The notes: generated by a model from the letters alone, not told the origin. 34,685 nucleotides of DNA from Gammaproteobacteria bacterium (GCA_012719655.1 JAAXZZ010000020.1:1-34685); one strand, 5' to 3'. Counted from the first letter of the stretch, positions 19,810 through 30,970 are shown. Numbers and translations are program-made.

Positions 19810-21957
19810 TTAACCGAAAAAGGTTTGACCGTTTTTGGCCATTTCACGCAATTTCTCGGTCGGGTGATACAGCGCACCCAAGTCAGCGTATTTGTCTGCC
19901 AAAGCAACAAACTCAGCTACACCAATACTGTCGATGTAACGTAACGCGCCACCACGGAAAGGAGGGAAACCAATACCGTAAATCAAGCCCATATCTGCTT
20001 CTGCAGCGGTCTCAACGATACCATCTTCTAGGCAGCGTACAGTTTCCATGCACAATGGGATCATCATCCAATTGATGATGTCTTCATCGCTCACTTCGAT
20101 TTTTTCGTAAACAATCGGTGCTAAAATTTCAGTAATAGCATCATCCACGACTTTCTTCGGCTTGCCACGCTTATCCATTTCATAGGCGTAGAAACCTTTA
20201 CCATTCTTCTGACCTAAACGGTCTGCTTCGTACAGTACGTCTACCGCTGAACGACGATCGTCTTTCATTCGATCCGGGAAGCCTTCAGCCATGACATCAC
20301 GACCATGGTGTCCGGTATCAATACCAACCACATCCATCAAGTAAGCAGGACCCATCGGCCAAGCGAATTTTTCCATGACTTTGTCAATGCGTACAAAATC
20401 AACACCGGCACTGACTAACTTGGCAAAACCACCAAAGTACGGGAACAGAACACGGTTGACTAAGAAGCCTGGGCAGTCATTGACAACAATAGGGTTTTTA
20501 CCCATTTTTTGTGCGTAAGCAACAGTGGTTGCAACGGCTTCATCGGATGAATGCTCACCACGGATCACTTCAACCAAAGGCATCATGTGCACTGGGTTAA
20601 AGAAGTGCATACCGACAAAATTTTCTGGGCGCTTGAGCGCTTTAGCCAGTAAATTAATCGAGATTGTTGAAGTGTTAGAAGCAATAATGGTGTTCTCACC
20701 AACATGCTGCTCAACTTCCGCCAGCACAGCGTGCTTCACTTTTGGATTCTCAACCACAGCTTCAACAACGATATCGACATTGCCGAAATCGCCATAAGAC
20801 ATGGTTGGGCGAATCGCATTGAGTGCTTTAGCCATTTCATCGGGCTGCATGCGCTTACGTTCAACACGCTTAACCAGCAATTTAGCGGCTTCTTCAAGAC
20901 CTAACTGAATGCCTTCCTCACGAATGTCCTTCATCAGGATTGGCGTGCCTTTTAAGGCTGACTGGTAGGCAATACCACCGCCCATGATACCGGCACCTAA
21001 TACCGCTGACAGCTTGACATCACGTGCGATTTTCTCATGTGCTTTAGCTTTACGCTTAAGCGCTTGGTCGTTTAAGAACAAACCAATCAAACTTTCAGCC
21101 ACTGACGTTTTCGCCAGTTTAGCAAAGCCTTGCGCTTCAATTTCTAAAGCCTTATCACGGCCATGGTTGGCTGCTTTTTGGATGGTTTTAATGGCTTCAA
21201 CGGGTGCTGGATAGTTTGGCCCTGCTTTTCCTGCCACAAATCCTTTAGCCGTTTCAAAACTCATCATTTGTTCAATGGCGTTGAGTTTGATTTTTTCTAG
21301 TTTTGGCTGACGTTTTGCTTTGTAGTCCAGCTCACCAGAAATAGCGCGCTTAACCAAGTCTAAAGACGCTTCAAGTAGCTTATCTGCCGCGACCACTGCG
21401 TCAACAGCACCCACTTTTAATGCTTCTTCAGCACGCGCTTCTTTACCAGCAGCAATCCACTCAATCGCATTATCAGCTCCCACCACGCGAGTGAGGCGTA
21501 CTGTGCCACCAAAGCCTGGGTAGATACCGAGTTTTACTTCAGGCAGACCCACTTTAGTGCTGTCGGCCATGACGCGATAATCCGCCGCCAAGCACATTTC
21601 AAAACCACCACCTAAGGCGATGCCATTGATTGCTACAACAGTTGGTACATTGAGGTCTTCAAAATCATTAAAGATCTGATTGACTTCAAGATTGCCTGCA
21701 ACCAGCTCTTCTTCAGAAAGCTTAAAGTTATCAACAAACTCTGTAATGTCTGCACCAACGATAAATACATCTTTACCACTGGTGACAATCACGCCTTTAA
21801 CATCGCTGTTGGCTTTAATTGCATCGACTGCAGCACGAAGCTCGGTCAGTGTAAGACGGTTAAACTTGTTGACGGACTCACCCTTGAGATCGAAATTTAA
21901 TTCGACGATACCACTTTCAAGAGTCTTCACCGTGATGGCTTTACCTTCGTAAATCAT
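19810..21957 (-). CDS. fadB: Fatty acid oxidation complex alpha subunit
   Basis: [52 protein letters not shown] hydratase motif; [17 protein letters not shown] dehydrogenase motif. Start set at the internal Met (715 aa). Confidence 0.96.
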   Translation of the reverse strand: MIYEGKAITVKTLESGIVELNFDLKGESVNKFNRLTLTELRAAVDAIKANSDVKGVIVTSGKDVFIVGADITEFVDNFKLSEEELVAGNLEVNQIFNDFEDLNVPTVVAINGIALGGGFEMCLAADYRVMADSTKVGLPEVKLGIYPGFGGTVRLTRVVGADNAIEWIAAGKEARAEEALKVGAVDAVVAADKLLEASLDLVKRAISGELDYKAKRQPKLEKIKLNAIEQMMSFETAKGFVAGKAGPNYPAPVEAIKTIQKAANHGRDKALEIEAQGFAKLAKTSVAESLIGLFLNDQALKRKAKAHEKIARDVKLSAVLGAGIMGGGIAYQSALKGTPILMKDIREEGIQLGLEEAAKLLVKRVERKRMQPDEMAKALNAIRPTMSYGDFGNVDIVVEAVVENPKVKHAVLAEVEQHVGENTIIASNTSTISINLLAKALKRPENFVGMHFFNPVHMMPLVEVIRGEHSSDEAVATTVAYAQKMGKNPIVVNDCPGFLVNRVLFPYFGGFAKLVSAGVDFVRIDKVMEKFAWPMGPAYLMDVVGIDTGHHGRDVMAEGFPDRMKDDRRSAVDVLYEADRLGQKNGKGFYAYEMDKRGKPKKVVDDAITEILAPIVYEKIEVSDEDIINWMMIPLCMETVRCLEDGIVETAAEADMGLIYGIGFPPFRGGALRYIDSIGVAEFVALADKYADLGALYHPTEKLREMAKNGQTFFG

Positions 21958-22395
21958 CAACTGATCTCCACGATATGGAAGCTGAACAGTTACACACTGG
22001 CCACTGATCAGCAATTAAACAATGTGCATAGCAAGTTGAGTAGTACTTATCAGCATACTGGCCGACTCAACACTGACAAGAATGCCGGTTATCGCACCAA
22101 TATGCATTTCATACGCCCGTTTGATTTGGGTGTGCACACATTCACGGAAATTCTTCTCTTTGTCAATTACAAGTCTCAAAGAAATTTAGTAAATATGTGT
22201 CAATTCGCCGCAACCTGTTGTTTTGTATTAAAAAATAATTACCACTTTGATGGCACAACTTGATAATCCAGCATAAATACGATTTTACCGCTGAACAAGT
22301 AGCCAAATGTGCATTGAAACGGTAAAGTCAAGCAAGAAAAGCACGGCTTTGCCGCAAATAAAAATAACAGTTACGCAGTATTGGAGCTTCAATTT

Positions 22396-23226
22396 ATGAA
22401 GAATCGTTTCTACGCATTATGCTTAAGCGCTGTCTTTACCCTACCCTTACCCCTTCTTGCTGCAGATGCTCAGCAACCAGCAGCGCAACAGGCAGTCACC
22501 CTTGCTCTAGATGCATTATTTCGTTTGCGCCTAGAAACACAAAGAAGTATTGGTGATTTCTACATGCTTAACAGCCAAGAACAAGACCAGCGTTATGCCA
22601 GACAAGCCGAAGCAAACTTAGTGGCCGCTCAAGATAATTTAAACAAGCTACCTGCAGCAAAAACCCCTGAAGCACAGGCTTTACACATTCAGCTCAAGCA
22701 AGATTTTAGTGCTTATAGTAACGAGCTACGTCGATTAATCAGCGTACTAGAAGAGCAAGGTTATACTGATCTACAACCTATCGCCGACCTTGCCACGTTG
22801 AACAACACAATCTTAAAAGTCACTGCTGACTTAGAAAACCAGATTAAAAAAGACAACCAATACGCCCTCCCTAAACTGACCCTGCTCGCTCGTGAACAAA
22901 GCCTTCTGATCCAAGGTATTGCCGCTGACTATGCCGCTCGCAGCGCATCCGTGGGTGCATCTTTTATTGCTGACGGCGAAAAACAACCGCTTGATAAGCT
23001 CAGTGAGCAGTTTGCAAGCACCCTTGCAGCAATGCAAAAAGACCCTGCCAACACCAGTGACACTATAAAATCACTGCGTGCAATTCAAACCAAGTGGCGC
23101 TACATTGAAGGCTCGTTAAAAAACTATAACGAAGACAGCGTGCCTTTTGTGATTGACAAGTATGCTCGCAGCATCACCAAAAGCTTTGAGCAACTTGCCA
23201 GCCAGTACGCAAGTTTAGGCGTTTAA
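22396..23226 (+). CDS. Exported helical protein, type IV pili methyl-accepting-chemotaxis-transducer N-terminal-like
   Basis: Signal peptide MKNRFYALCLSAVFTLPLPLLAADA; LALDALFRLRLETQRSIGDFYMLNSQEQDQRYARQAEANLVAAQDNL helical pattern; no TM or signalling domain afterwards. Confidence 0.6.
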   Translation: MKNRFYALCLSAVFTLPLPLLAADAQQPAAQQAVTLALDALFRLRLETQRSIGDFYMLNSQEQDQRYARQAEANLVAAQDNLNKLPAAKTPEAQALHIQLKQDFSAYSNELRRLISVLEEQGYTDLQPIADLATLNNTILKVTADLENQIKKDNQYALPKLTLLAREQSLLIQGIAADYAARSASVGASFIADGEKQPLDKLSEQFASTLAAMQKDPANTSDTIKSLRAIQTKWRYIEGSLKNYNEDSVPFVIDKYARSITKSFEQLASQYASLGV

Positions 23227-23275
23227 TATTACCGCGCTCTTTGAGTTTTGTTACAGATCAACGCAGGAGGCTAGC

Positions 23276-23722
23276 ATGGCATATTCCCATCTCTTGATCG
23301 CAATCGATCTCACTGATGATTGCCATCGTGTTCTAGAGCGCGCCCACAAGCTGTGCCGCGCTTTAGAATGCCAAGCGACTTTAGTGCATGTGGTTGAACC
23401 GCTCACCATGGCATTTGGTGGCGATGTTCCGATGGATTTGTCCTTGCTCCAGCAGCAACAAACCGAGCAGGCACAAAATAAACTCAATGTTTTAGCCGAA
23501 CAACATGAGTTACTGCAAAACAACAACTGCCATCTACTGTATGGCCAGCCTAAACAAGAAATTCATCAATTGGCTAAAGATCACGGCTGCGATTTAATTA
23601 TTGTCGGCAGCCACGGTCGACACGGTTTAGCGCTACTTCTAGGCTCAACCACCAACGACCTGTTAGCTGGAGCACCCTGTGATGTATTGGCAATAGACCT
23701 TAAAGTGCACCCAGCCGAATAG
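23276..23722 (+). CDS. Universal stress protein, UspA family
   Basis: YSHLLIAIDLTDDCHRVLERA; DLIIVGSHGRHGLALLLGSTTNDLLAGAPCDVLAI (G-2x-G-9x-G(S/T) nucleotide-binding motif). Confidence 0.93.
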   Translation: MAYSHLLIAIDLTDDCHRVLERAHKLCRALECQATLVHVVEPLTMAFGGDVPMDLSLLQQQQTEQAQNKLNVLAEQHELLQNNNCHLLYGQPKQEIHQLAKDHGCDLIIVGSHGRHGLALLLGSTTNDLLAGAPCDVLAIDLKVHPAE

Positions 23723-23755
23723 CTATACAGCTGGATATCAGTAGCAGCTGCTGTA

Positions 23756-24427
23756 TCAGCTCATAACCATTGGCCGTATTTTCTGCAACTGTGTTTCCAG
23801 TGAATACGTCATGCTCGACGACATCGAAAAGAAACTTAAGAAAGCTTTCAGATTAGTATCCCCTGCACAGGCATCGTGAATGCGATGCCAAAGTGCTTGA
23901 TTCACCAGCTGTAATGCTTTGAAATCTTCGGTCAAACCACTCAATTCCCAATCCGGAACACAGCCATCACGCGAGTTAAATAACTCACGCATCAGATACA
24001 TGGAAATCGTGCGTAGAGCAAACTCATTATTACTAGCAAAAGGTAAGTGATTCTTTGCCATAGGCTTAAGTCGCGCCAAAATTGGGCAAGCTGAAGTTGC
24101 CATAATCACACCTAACAGTGAACGCAACCCCTCCTCAAGATTGACCATTTTACTGTATTCACGCTCAGCAGTACGGACATGCACCCAAGCTTTTTTAAAA
24201 GCAGGCAACCCGCGAAAATCCTCGACAACAGTCTGTAAGTCAGCGGCGGCAGGGCAATGTGCATACTGATCTTTACTTAACGGACAGTTACTGCACTTTT
24301 GGTGCTCTAAGCGCGTCCAACCATGCAGTTCAGCTTCCTCAACAGGAGTCAATCGATCACGCTCAAGCTCTATTTTGTAATTAAACGCGTGCTCGTCATC
24401 AAGCGTAATTCGATATTCCACAGCCAT
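23756..24427 (-). CDS. DUF6901-like conserved protein with N-terminal Cys cluster
   Basis: MAVEYRITLDDEHAFNYKIELERDRLTPVEEAELHGWTRLEHQKCSNCPLSKDQYAHCPAAADL...; family name from recall, not verified. Confidence 0.6.
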   Translation of the reverse strand: MAVEYRITLDDEHAFNYKIELERDRLTPVEEAELHGWTRLEHQKCSNCPLSKDQYAHCPAAADLQTVVEDFRGLPAFKKAWVHVRTAEREYSKMVNLEEGLRSLLGVIMATSACPILARLKPMAKNHLPFASNNEFALRTISMYLMRELFNSRDGCVPDWELSGLTEDFKALQLVNQALWHRIHDACAGDTNLKAFLSFFSMSSSMTYSLETQLQKIRPMVMS

Positions 24428-24445
24428 ACACACCCCCATCAAAGG

Positions 24446-26395
24446 TTAACTATCGAGCTCAGTCCAACGCTCAATCAATGCATCCAACTGCGCTTGCACG
24501 GCGTTGATTTTGGCCAGCACACTTTCAGTCTGTTGCGCCGGTTGCAAGTAAAAATCCGCTTGAGAAACCTGCTCATGTAATGCCGCAAGCTCAGTCTCTA
24601 AGCTATCAATTTGCGCAGGAATCGCATCAAGTTCACGCTGCAATTTATAGCTGAGCTTTTTTTTGGGCACTATGCCATCATCCCCTGAGTTTTGCAGCGA
24701 CTGCTCGTTTTTTTGCATGTTTGTATGCTCTAGATCACCTTTCACTGGTGTATCAGCAGCAGCGCTCTTTACTTCTTTCTCATCTTCAGCACCCAATAAA
24801 CGGATACTACCACCCTGACGCAGCCAGTCCTCAAAGCCGCCAACATACTCGCGCACTGTTCCAGAGCCATCAAAAACAAGCGTACTGGTGACAACGTTAT
24901 CAAGGAATGCACGGTCGTGGCTGACGATCAGTACAGTCCCCTTAAACTCCATCAATACTTCTTCAAGCAGCTCAAGGGTTTCTACATCAAGGTCGTTGGT
25001 TGGTTCATCAAGCACCAATAAATTGGCTGGACGAGTAAACAATTTAGCCAACAACAGGCGCGCCCGCTCACCACCTGACAGCGCTTTAACAGGCGTACGT
25101 GCACGTTGCGGACTGAACAAGAAATCACCTAAATAGCTCAATACATGCTTGCTCTGACCATTAATCATAATGGTGTCACTGCCTTCACCGACGTTTTCAA
25201 TCACGGTTTTTTCTGGATCAAGTTGGTGACGAAGTTGATCAAAGTAGGCGATTTCTAACTTAGTGCCCACCTCAATAGTGCCTTTGCTCGGCTGCAAGTC
25301 ACCGAGCAATAATTTCAGCAGGGTGGTTTTACCGCTGCCATTGGCTCCGAGCAAACCAATACGATCACCACGCTGCAAAACCATTGAGAAGTCTTTAATC
25401 AGCTCACGACCACCAGGATGCGCAAAGCTGACTTTATTCACCACAATGACTTGTTTGCCTGACTTCTCCGCGGTGCCGATAGTAATATTGGCAGTGCCTT
25501 GGCGCTCACGACGCTGACTGCGCTCCATTCGCAGCGCTTTAAGCTCGCGCACGCGACCTTCATTACGGGTACGGCGTGCTTTAATACCTTGTCGAATCCA
25601 CACTTCTTCTTGCGCCAGCTTCTTATCAAACAACGCATTAGCCGTTTCTTCTGCGGCCAATTGCTGCTCTTTATGCACAAGAAAACTGGCATAATCGCCA
25701 TTCCAATCAATCAAATGACCGCGATCGAGCTCTAAAATCCGGGTTGCCAAGTTTTGTAAAAATGCTCGGTCGTGAGTAATAAACAGCACTGCACCTTGGA
25801 AATTTAATAACGCATCTTCAAGCCAAGCAATGGCGCCGATATCCAAATGGTTGGTGGGCTCATCAAGTAATAACAAATCCGGTTCAGCCACTAACGCTTG
25901 GGCCAACAACACACGACGCCGCCAGCCACCGGACAGCTGGTTCATTTTTTTATCAGCAGGCAATTGTAAACGGCTTAAAGTGCTATCAACCAATTGCTGT
26001 AAGCGCCAACCATCGCGCGCTTCCAACTCTTGTTGCACATGCATCATTTTCTGTAAATCTTCATCGCTGTGAATGTTTTGACTGATGTGATTGAACTCAG
26101 CCAATAAAGCGCCCACGCCATCTAAGCCTTCGGCAACCACTTCAAAAATTGTTTTATCATCCGCCGCCGGCAATTCTTGTGGTAAATCACCAATTTTTAA
26201 ACCCGGTGCCCGCCATATTTCACCGCTGTCAGCTAAGCGTGAACCTTTTACCAAATGCATCATGCTTGACTTGCCCGTACCATTGCGGCCAATGATGCAC
26301 ACGCGCTCGCCGCGGGCAATTTGCCATGAAACCTCTTCCAACAGAGGTGTAGCGCCGTAAGCGAGGGATACTTGAGTTAATTTGAGCAAAGTCAT
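24446..26395 (-). CDS. uup: ABC-F family ATP-binding protein (Uup)
   Basis: Two ABC domains (GRNGTGKSSMMHLV ... LSGGWRRRVLLAQAL; GANGSGKTTLLKLL ... LSGGERARLLLAKL), interdomain linker and C-terminal coiled coil. Start at MTLLKLTQVSLAYG. Confidence 0.93.
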   Translation of the reverse strand: MTLLKLTQVSLAYGATPLLEEVSWQIARGERVCIIGRNGTGKSSMMHLVKGSRLADSGEIWRAPGLKIGDLPQELPAADDKTIFEVVAEGLDGVGALLAEFNHISQNIHSDEDLQKMMHVQQELEARDGWRLQQLVDSTLSRLQLPADKKMNQLSGGWRRRVLLAQALVAEPDLLLLDEPTNHLDIGAIAWLEDALLNFQGAVLFITHDRAFLQNLATRILELDRGHLIDWNGDYASFLVHKEQQLAAEETANALFDKKLAQEEVWIRQGIKARRTRNEGRVRELKALRMERSQRRERQGTANITIGTAEKSGKQVIVVNKVSFAHPGGRELIKDFSMVLQRGDRIGLLGANGSGKTTLLKLLLGDLQPSKGTIEVGTKLEIAYFDQLRHQLDPEKTVIENVGEGSDTIMINGQSKHVLSYLGDFLFSPQRARTPVKALSGGERARLLLAKLFTRPANLLVLDEPTNDLDVETLELLEEVLMEFKGTVLIVSHDRAFLDNVVTSTLVFDGSGTVREYVGGFEDWLRQGGSIRLLGAEDEKEVKSAAADTPVKGDLEHTNMQKNEQSLQNSGDDGIVPKKKLSYKLQRELDAIPAQIDSLETELAALHEQVSQADFYLQPAQQTESVLAKINAVQAQLDALIERWTELDS

Positions 26396-26582
26396 TGTAG
26401 TTCTCCTAAAATCTGCGACGCATTGTACAGATTCGCGTTGCACTGCGTGAAGTATCTGCATGTTCACCACTGTGCAGCCCTTTCGTCGCCGTACACAAGC
26501 AGATAAGCTATGTTGTCTCTTCGTCATAAAGATGCTCATCTTTAGACGGCTTTACTGGGCATTTATTTTTGTAGGGTTTTTC

Positions 26583-28511
26583 ATGCGCAGTCGCTACGTG
26601 CTCTCTGTTGTTTTACTGCTTACATTTTTTTCACCTTTATCGACAGCCAGCGCCGCGTCACAGGCACAACAACGCAGCCTGTATGACCAAGCTAAACTGG
26701 CGTTGAGCAAAAATGATGCGGCGCCATACCTGAACAATCGTGCGGCACTGCGTGACTACCCTTTAACGCCTTACCTTGCTTATGATGAACTGACTCAGCG
26801 CCTGCCCAGTGCCAGCGATGATGAGGTGGAAAAATTTCTTCTTGAGCACGGTGACTTGCCGCAAATCAACTGGATGAAATTGCGTTGGTTACGTTTACTC
26901 AGCGAGCGCCAGAACTGGTCACTCTTTCTCAACTATTACAGTCCAGAGTTAAAGTTCACTGAATTAGATTGTCGCTTTGCTCAATACCAGCTGCAAAGTG
27001 GGCAAACAGCAGCGGCCTTCGCGACAGCTGACAAACTCTGGCTCAGCGCGCAATCACAACCCAACGCCTGCGACCCACTGTTTGGCAGCTGGCAAGCCGC
27101 TGGCCTAATGACCGAAGAAAAAATCTGGCAACGCTTAAAGCTTGCCACTGATGCACGCAACTATGGTCTATCGGCCTATCTGATCAAACTTTTGACCACG
27201 CGTCAGGCGCGCGGCCAACTGCTGGTTGATGTCGCGCAAAAACCAGAAAAACTCAAGCAAACCCAGCTGTTTAGCGCAACAGATCCGCAAAGTGCTGAAG
27301 TCATTGCTTTGGGTCTGCGCAAGCTCGCTACGCAAGATTTAGATGCCAGTGTGCGCCTGCTCAAGCATTACGAAAAACACCTGACATTTAGCGCTGAAGA
27401 TCGGCTCAGCATCGCGCATGATCTGGGTTTGCGCCTAGCCAAACGCTTTGATGCACAAGCCTTGCCGATTATGGAAAAATATGACCCGCAACTGCAAAAC
27501 AGTAATTTAACTGAGTGGCGCGTACGTTTATTACTGCGTTTAGGGCGCTGGAGTGAAGCTTATCAACTCATCGGTCAATTACCCGCAGAACTGGCAAGTA
27601 CTAACCGCTGGAAATACTGGCAAGCGCGCAGCCTACAACTGGCGCAACCTAACAGTAAGCAACCTTTAATTTTATACCAGCCTTTGGCACGTGAACGTGA
27701 CTTTTATGGTTTTATGGCGGCCGATCGCACTGAGCAGCCCTATCACCTCCAGCACCAAGCTTTAGCACTGCCAGCCAAAGTCATACAAAAAGTCCGCAAT
27801 GCGGCGGGCATGCAGCGCGCGCTAGAGTTTAAAGCGCGTGACGAAATGAGCGAAGCGCATCGCGAGTGGTATCACCTCAGTAACTTTTTAAGTCGTGATG
27901 AGCTGGTCGCTCAAGCACGTATTGCCTATGACATGGGTTGGTATTTCCCCGCTATTCGCACCATTAGCAAAGCTCAGTACTGGGATGACCTGGAAATACG
28001 CTTTCCAATGGCGCACCAAAGTCACTTTGTTGCAGAAGCTAAAAACCGCGGCTTACATTCCAGCTGGATGTTTGCGGTGACCCGCCAAGAAAGCGCGTTT
28101 ATGATTCAAGCCAAATCCCATGTCGGCGCGATGGGCCTCATGCAACTGATGCCTGCCACTGCCAAAGAAACGGCACAGCGCTATGGCATTCCCTTAGCCT
28201 CGCCACAAAGTGCAGTGATACCAGAGATCAATATCAAACTTGGCGCAGCCTATTTAAATCAAGTCTTAGGGCAGTTTAAAGGTAACCGCGTCCTCGCTTC
28301 GGCCGCCTACAACGCAGGGCCCGGTCGTGTACGCCAATGGCTACGCGATGCTAAGCATTTGCCTTATGATGTTTGGGTTGAAAGCATTCCTTTTGATGAA
28401 ACCCGTCTCTATGTACAGAACGTCCTGACCTACTCAGTGATCTATGGCGAGAAACTAAAAGCACCGATACCACTGGTTGAATGGCACGAACGCTTTTTCG
28501 ATCAACAATAG
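26583..28511 (+). CDS. slt: Soluble lytic murein transglycosylase
   Basis: Signal peptide MRSRYVLSVVLLLTFFSPLSTASAA; ESAFMIQAKSHVGAMGLMQLMPATA and ASAAYNAGPGRVRQWLRD SLT catalytic motifs. Start set at 26583. Confidence 0.93.
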   Translation: MRSRYVLSVVLLLTFFSPLSTASAASQAQQRSLYDQAKLALSKNDAAPYLNNRAALRDYPLTPYLAYDELTQRLPSASDDEVEKFLLEHGDLPQINWMKLRWLRLLSERQNWSLFLNYYSPELKFTELDCRFAQYQLQSGQTAAAFATADKLWLSAQSQPNACDPLFGSWQAAGLMTEEKIWQRLKLATDARNYGLSAYLIKLLTTRQARGQLLVDVAQKPEKLKQTQLFSATDPQSAEVIALGLRKLATQDLDASVRLLKHYEKHLTFSAEDRLSIAHDLGLRLAKRFDAQALPIMEKYDPQLQNSNLTEWRVRLLLRLGRWSEAYQLIGQLPAELASTNRWKYWQARSLQLAQPNSKQPLILYQPLARERDFYGFMAADRTEQPYHLQHQALALPAKVIQKVRNAAGMQRALEFKARDEMSEAHREWYHLSNFLSRDELVAQARIAYDMGWYFPAIRTISKAQYWDDLEIRFPMAHQSHFVAEAKNRGLHSSWMFAVTRQESAFMIQAKSHVGAMGLMQLMPATAKETAQRYGIPLASPQSAVIPEINIKLGAAYLNQVLGQFKGNRVLASAAYNAGPGRVRQWLRDAKHLPYDVWVESIPFDETRLYVQNVLTYSVIYGEKLKAPIPLVEWHERFFDQQ

Positions 28512-28568
28512 CCCAAACGCTAACCCTGCTCAGTGCATTGAACTCAACAGCGTTAGAGTGGCATGAGC

Positions 28569-30848
28569 TTATAGATTCTCGTAACGGTTCATATCCAGCA
28601 CGCCTGCCTCACGCGGTTCGCGCTCACGTATATGCTCGCTGAGGTCATGAAAATAGTGCCAGAATTGCGGATGAGTGCGGCGCACTCCCCAATGCTCAAC
28701 AACCTTACGAAAGCCTGCCTCATCACTGACCCTTTCTAAGGCTCTAACAAAGGCCGGAATATCCGCTGCTGTTACATTAAATATAAAGTTAGGGTAGCTG
28801 CTGAGCACTTCTGGATACACTGTCAAAGTGTCTAAGCCAGGCTGATAACGTAATGACTCAGCACTCATAAAAGCCACATTGCTGTGGGCGCGGTTGCGCA
28901 AGATGCTATACACCTCGCGTGCGCCATCTGCCAACTCAACACGCAACATGCTTGCCTCAGGTAAGTAATTGATTGCTTTAAAGCCTGCCGCCGGGCGGTC
29001 TGCTAAACGCGCCAAAGCCTGCTCAACAGCAGCGGCTTCAGCAGTTAAACCGTCACGATGGCAATAAGCACCACGGCAACGATTGATTGGATCAGGTCTA
29101 GCATTGATTGGCTCAAAGCGCTTTAAGGCGCGCTGAGCAAACACCTGCAGACTGTTATGCTTAGGTAAGTCCAACGCACTTTTAGTGTCATCATCAATGT
29201 CGGTATAGTCCAGCCACAGCTTGACCTTACCGCTGTTTTGATACCAGTCATTTAATAGGTCTTCGCGCACCGCAGATGGCATTAAACGTAAAAAATTCAC
29301 TTCTGAACCATTACGAATCAAATCAAAATACAAGCGCGTTTGCGCTTGATGGGCCACATTACCAAAGACATCAAAGTTCACCACTAACTGATAGTAGGTA
29401 CGCTCTAACAGCGGAAAATCCATCAGCCACATGGTCTGTGGGATTTCGCCAATTAAGCCTTTGCGCACTGTGGCGCTGTCGTGCTGCCTAAAGACACTGA
29501 GCAACGCCTGATCATTGCCGGACCAAATATGCGACCAGTCAGGCAGCTCAGCATCGCTATAACGCTGACGGCGTAATTTTTCATAGGCATTGCGTTTTTT
29601 CTTATATTTACCCCATAAACTGAGCAGACTACTGATTTCATCGAACTGCCCAGGCATCGCCAACAGCGGTGTCGCCCTATCCTGATAAACAGCATCAGTC
29701 AGATAAATATCATGCTGTGGATCTTGGAAAAACACCCAGAAATTATCACGAATCACATCAGTAGCAATCTGCCCACGGCACACAGGCCCACGAATAAAGG
29801 TGCGGACAAAATATTCAGCGTCATCGAGCATAAATTGATAACGCGCCTGCGCTGGAATGGCCGCAAAGGTTGCAAATGGGTTGGCGCGCGCAAAAGCACC
29901 ATAGTCAGGCACTTTATCAGTGCTCCAGTTATCACTTAAAAACAATCGTTTAACATGCTTCAGCTTGTCTGGACTCATGGCGTAAGTGATATGAGTTTTA
30001 TGCACTATGACATCGGTCACTGGCACAAAACGGTAATACATTTTAATCCCAGGCGTATCATTGGGTCGGCGCGAAGCAATGTGCTTAACTGCCTTACCGC
30101 TTGGCGTATAGGAACGCACGAGTCGAAAAAAATGCTGCTGATCGCCCCCTTTAAAATGAATATGAGCAAGAAATAAGTGCTCATAGAGCCAGCGGCTAAC
30201 AATTGTTTCGCGCGCGCCCGGTCTATTTAAAAAAGCTTCCCACTCATCGATTTGCTGCTGCTCAGCTGAATTAGCGCGCCAAGGCTGCCAATCACCCTCT
30301 GCACCCTCTGCCAGCCATTGCTGAATCGTGGCGTACTGCTCATCAGTCAAACCGGTTACGGCAAAGGGCATACCACTGTGCGGGTGTTTCTGCGCATAGC
30401 TGGCAAACTCACTTGGTGCTGGACACTCTTCTTTACGTGCCACGCCAAGCACTAAGTCGTCAGGCAAACGACTATTGGCGGCAAAGGGCTGGGTTCTACC
30501 CAATTCAAGCATCGCTGCCAATAAAGATGCCTGTGGCTGACCTGGGCTGAGCACATCAAAAAAGCCTTTGTCGCGCCATTGCTGGGTTTGCTGTGCATCA
30601 ATAAATAAACGCGTGGGTTGCTGAGCCTTAGTACGCCCGCCATTATAGACAGGCTGTTTATGCGCTCCACGTTCAAGCCCTTCACCACTGCCCAGATTTA
30701 ACTGGCAAGGCGAGTCATAACAGGCATGGCAAGCCACACATTTCTCGGTGAAAATTGGCTGAATATGCTCGCTGTATCGAGTCTCGCCCGCATGGACCGA
30801 GAGACTTAGAGCAAAACTTAAAACACTCAAATACAACGCTTTCATCAT
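28569..30848 (-). CDS. cti: Fatty acid cis/trans isomerase (periplasmic, cytochrome c-type heme motif)
   Basis: Signal peptide; CVACHACYDSPCQLNLGSGEGLERGA heme-binding CxxCH; overall resemblance to Cti. Confidence 0.9.
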   Translation of the reverse strand: MMKALYLSVLSFALSLSVHAGETRYSEHIQPIFTEKCVACHACYDSPCQLNLGSGEGLERGAHKQPVYNGGRTKAQQPTRLFIDAQQTQQWRDKGFFDVLSPGQPQASLLAAMLELGRTQPFAANSRLPDDLVLGVARKEECPAPSEFASYAQKHPHSGMPFAVTGLTDEQYATIQQWLAEGAEGDWQPWRANSAEQQQIDEWEAFLNRPGARETIVSRWLYEHLFLAHIHFKGGDQQHFFRLVRSYTPSGKAVKHIASRRPNDTPGIKMYYRFVPVTDVIVHKTHITYAMSPDKLKHVKRLFLSDNWSTDKVPDYGAFARANPFATFAAIPAQARYQFMLDDAEYFVRTFIRGPVCRGQIATDVIRDNFWVFFQDPQHDIYLTDAVYQDRATPLLAMPGQFDEISSLLSLWGKYKKKRNAYEKLRRQRYSDAELPDWSHIWSGNDQALLSVFRQHDSATVRKGLIGEIPQTMWLMDFPLLERTYYQLVVNFDVFGNVAHQAQTRLYFDLIRNGSEVNFLRLMPSAVREDLLNDWYQNSGKVKLWLDYTDIDDDTKSALDLPKHNSLQVFAQRALKRFEPINARPDPINRCRGAYCHRDGLTAEAAAVEQALARLADRPAAGFKAINYLPEASMLRVELADGAREVYSILRNRAHSNVAFMSAESLRYQPGLDTLTVYPEVLSSYPNFIFNVTAADIPAFVRALERVSDEAGFRKVVEHWGVRRTHPQFWHYFHDLSEHIREREPREAGVLDMNRYENL

Positions 30849-30960
30849 CTGCCTGACTATGACTTAAAATTTAAAGTCTCGAAATATAGCAAGAAAGACC
30901 GCCCCACACTGACTAAATTGACTTAATAACCCAGCATTCGACTCCTCTATGCCGATGTTT

Positions 30961-30970
30961 TGCTATGATT
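30961..30970 (+). promoter_or_regulatory. Putative extended -10 promoter element for metH
   Basis: TGCTATGATT (TGnTATGAT) about 45 bp upstream of the metH ATG; no strong -35. Confidence 0.4.

Noticed and set aside
23721-23761. Hairpin AGCTATACAGC...GCTGTATCAGCT between uspA and the DUF6901-like gene as a terminator
   Set aside because: Contains a bulge and long loop and lacks a U-tract on either strand; not strong enough to call.
26460-26582. Upstream extension of the slt ORF
   Set aside because: The signal peptide begins cleanly at Met 26583; the upstream segment does not look like coding sequence.
28569-30848. Cti as a novel multi-heme protein
   Set aside because: The CxxCH and downstream motifs match known fatty acid cis/trans isomerases; ordinary for Pseudomonas.
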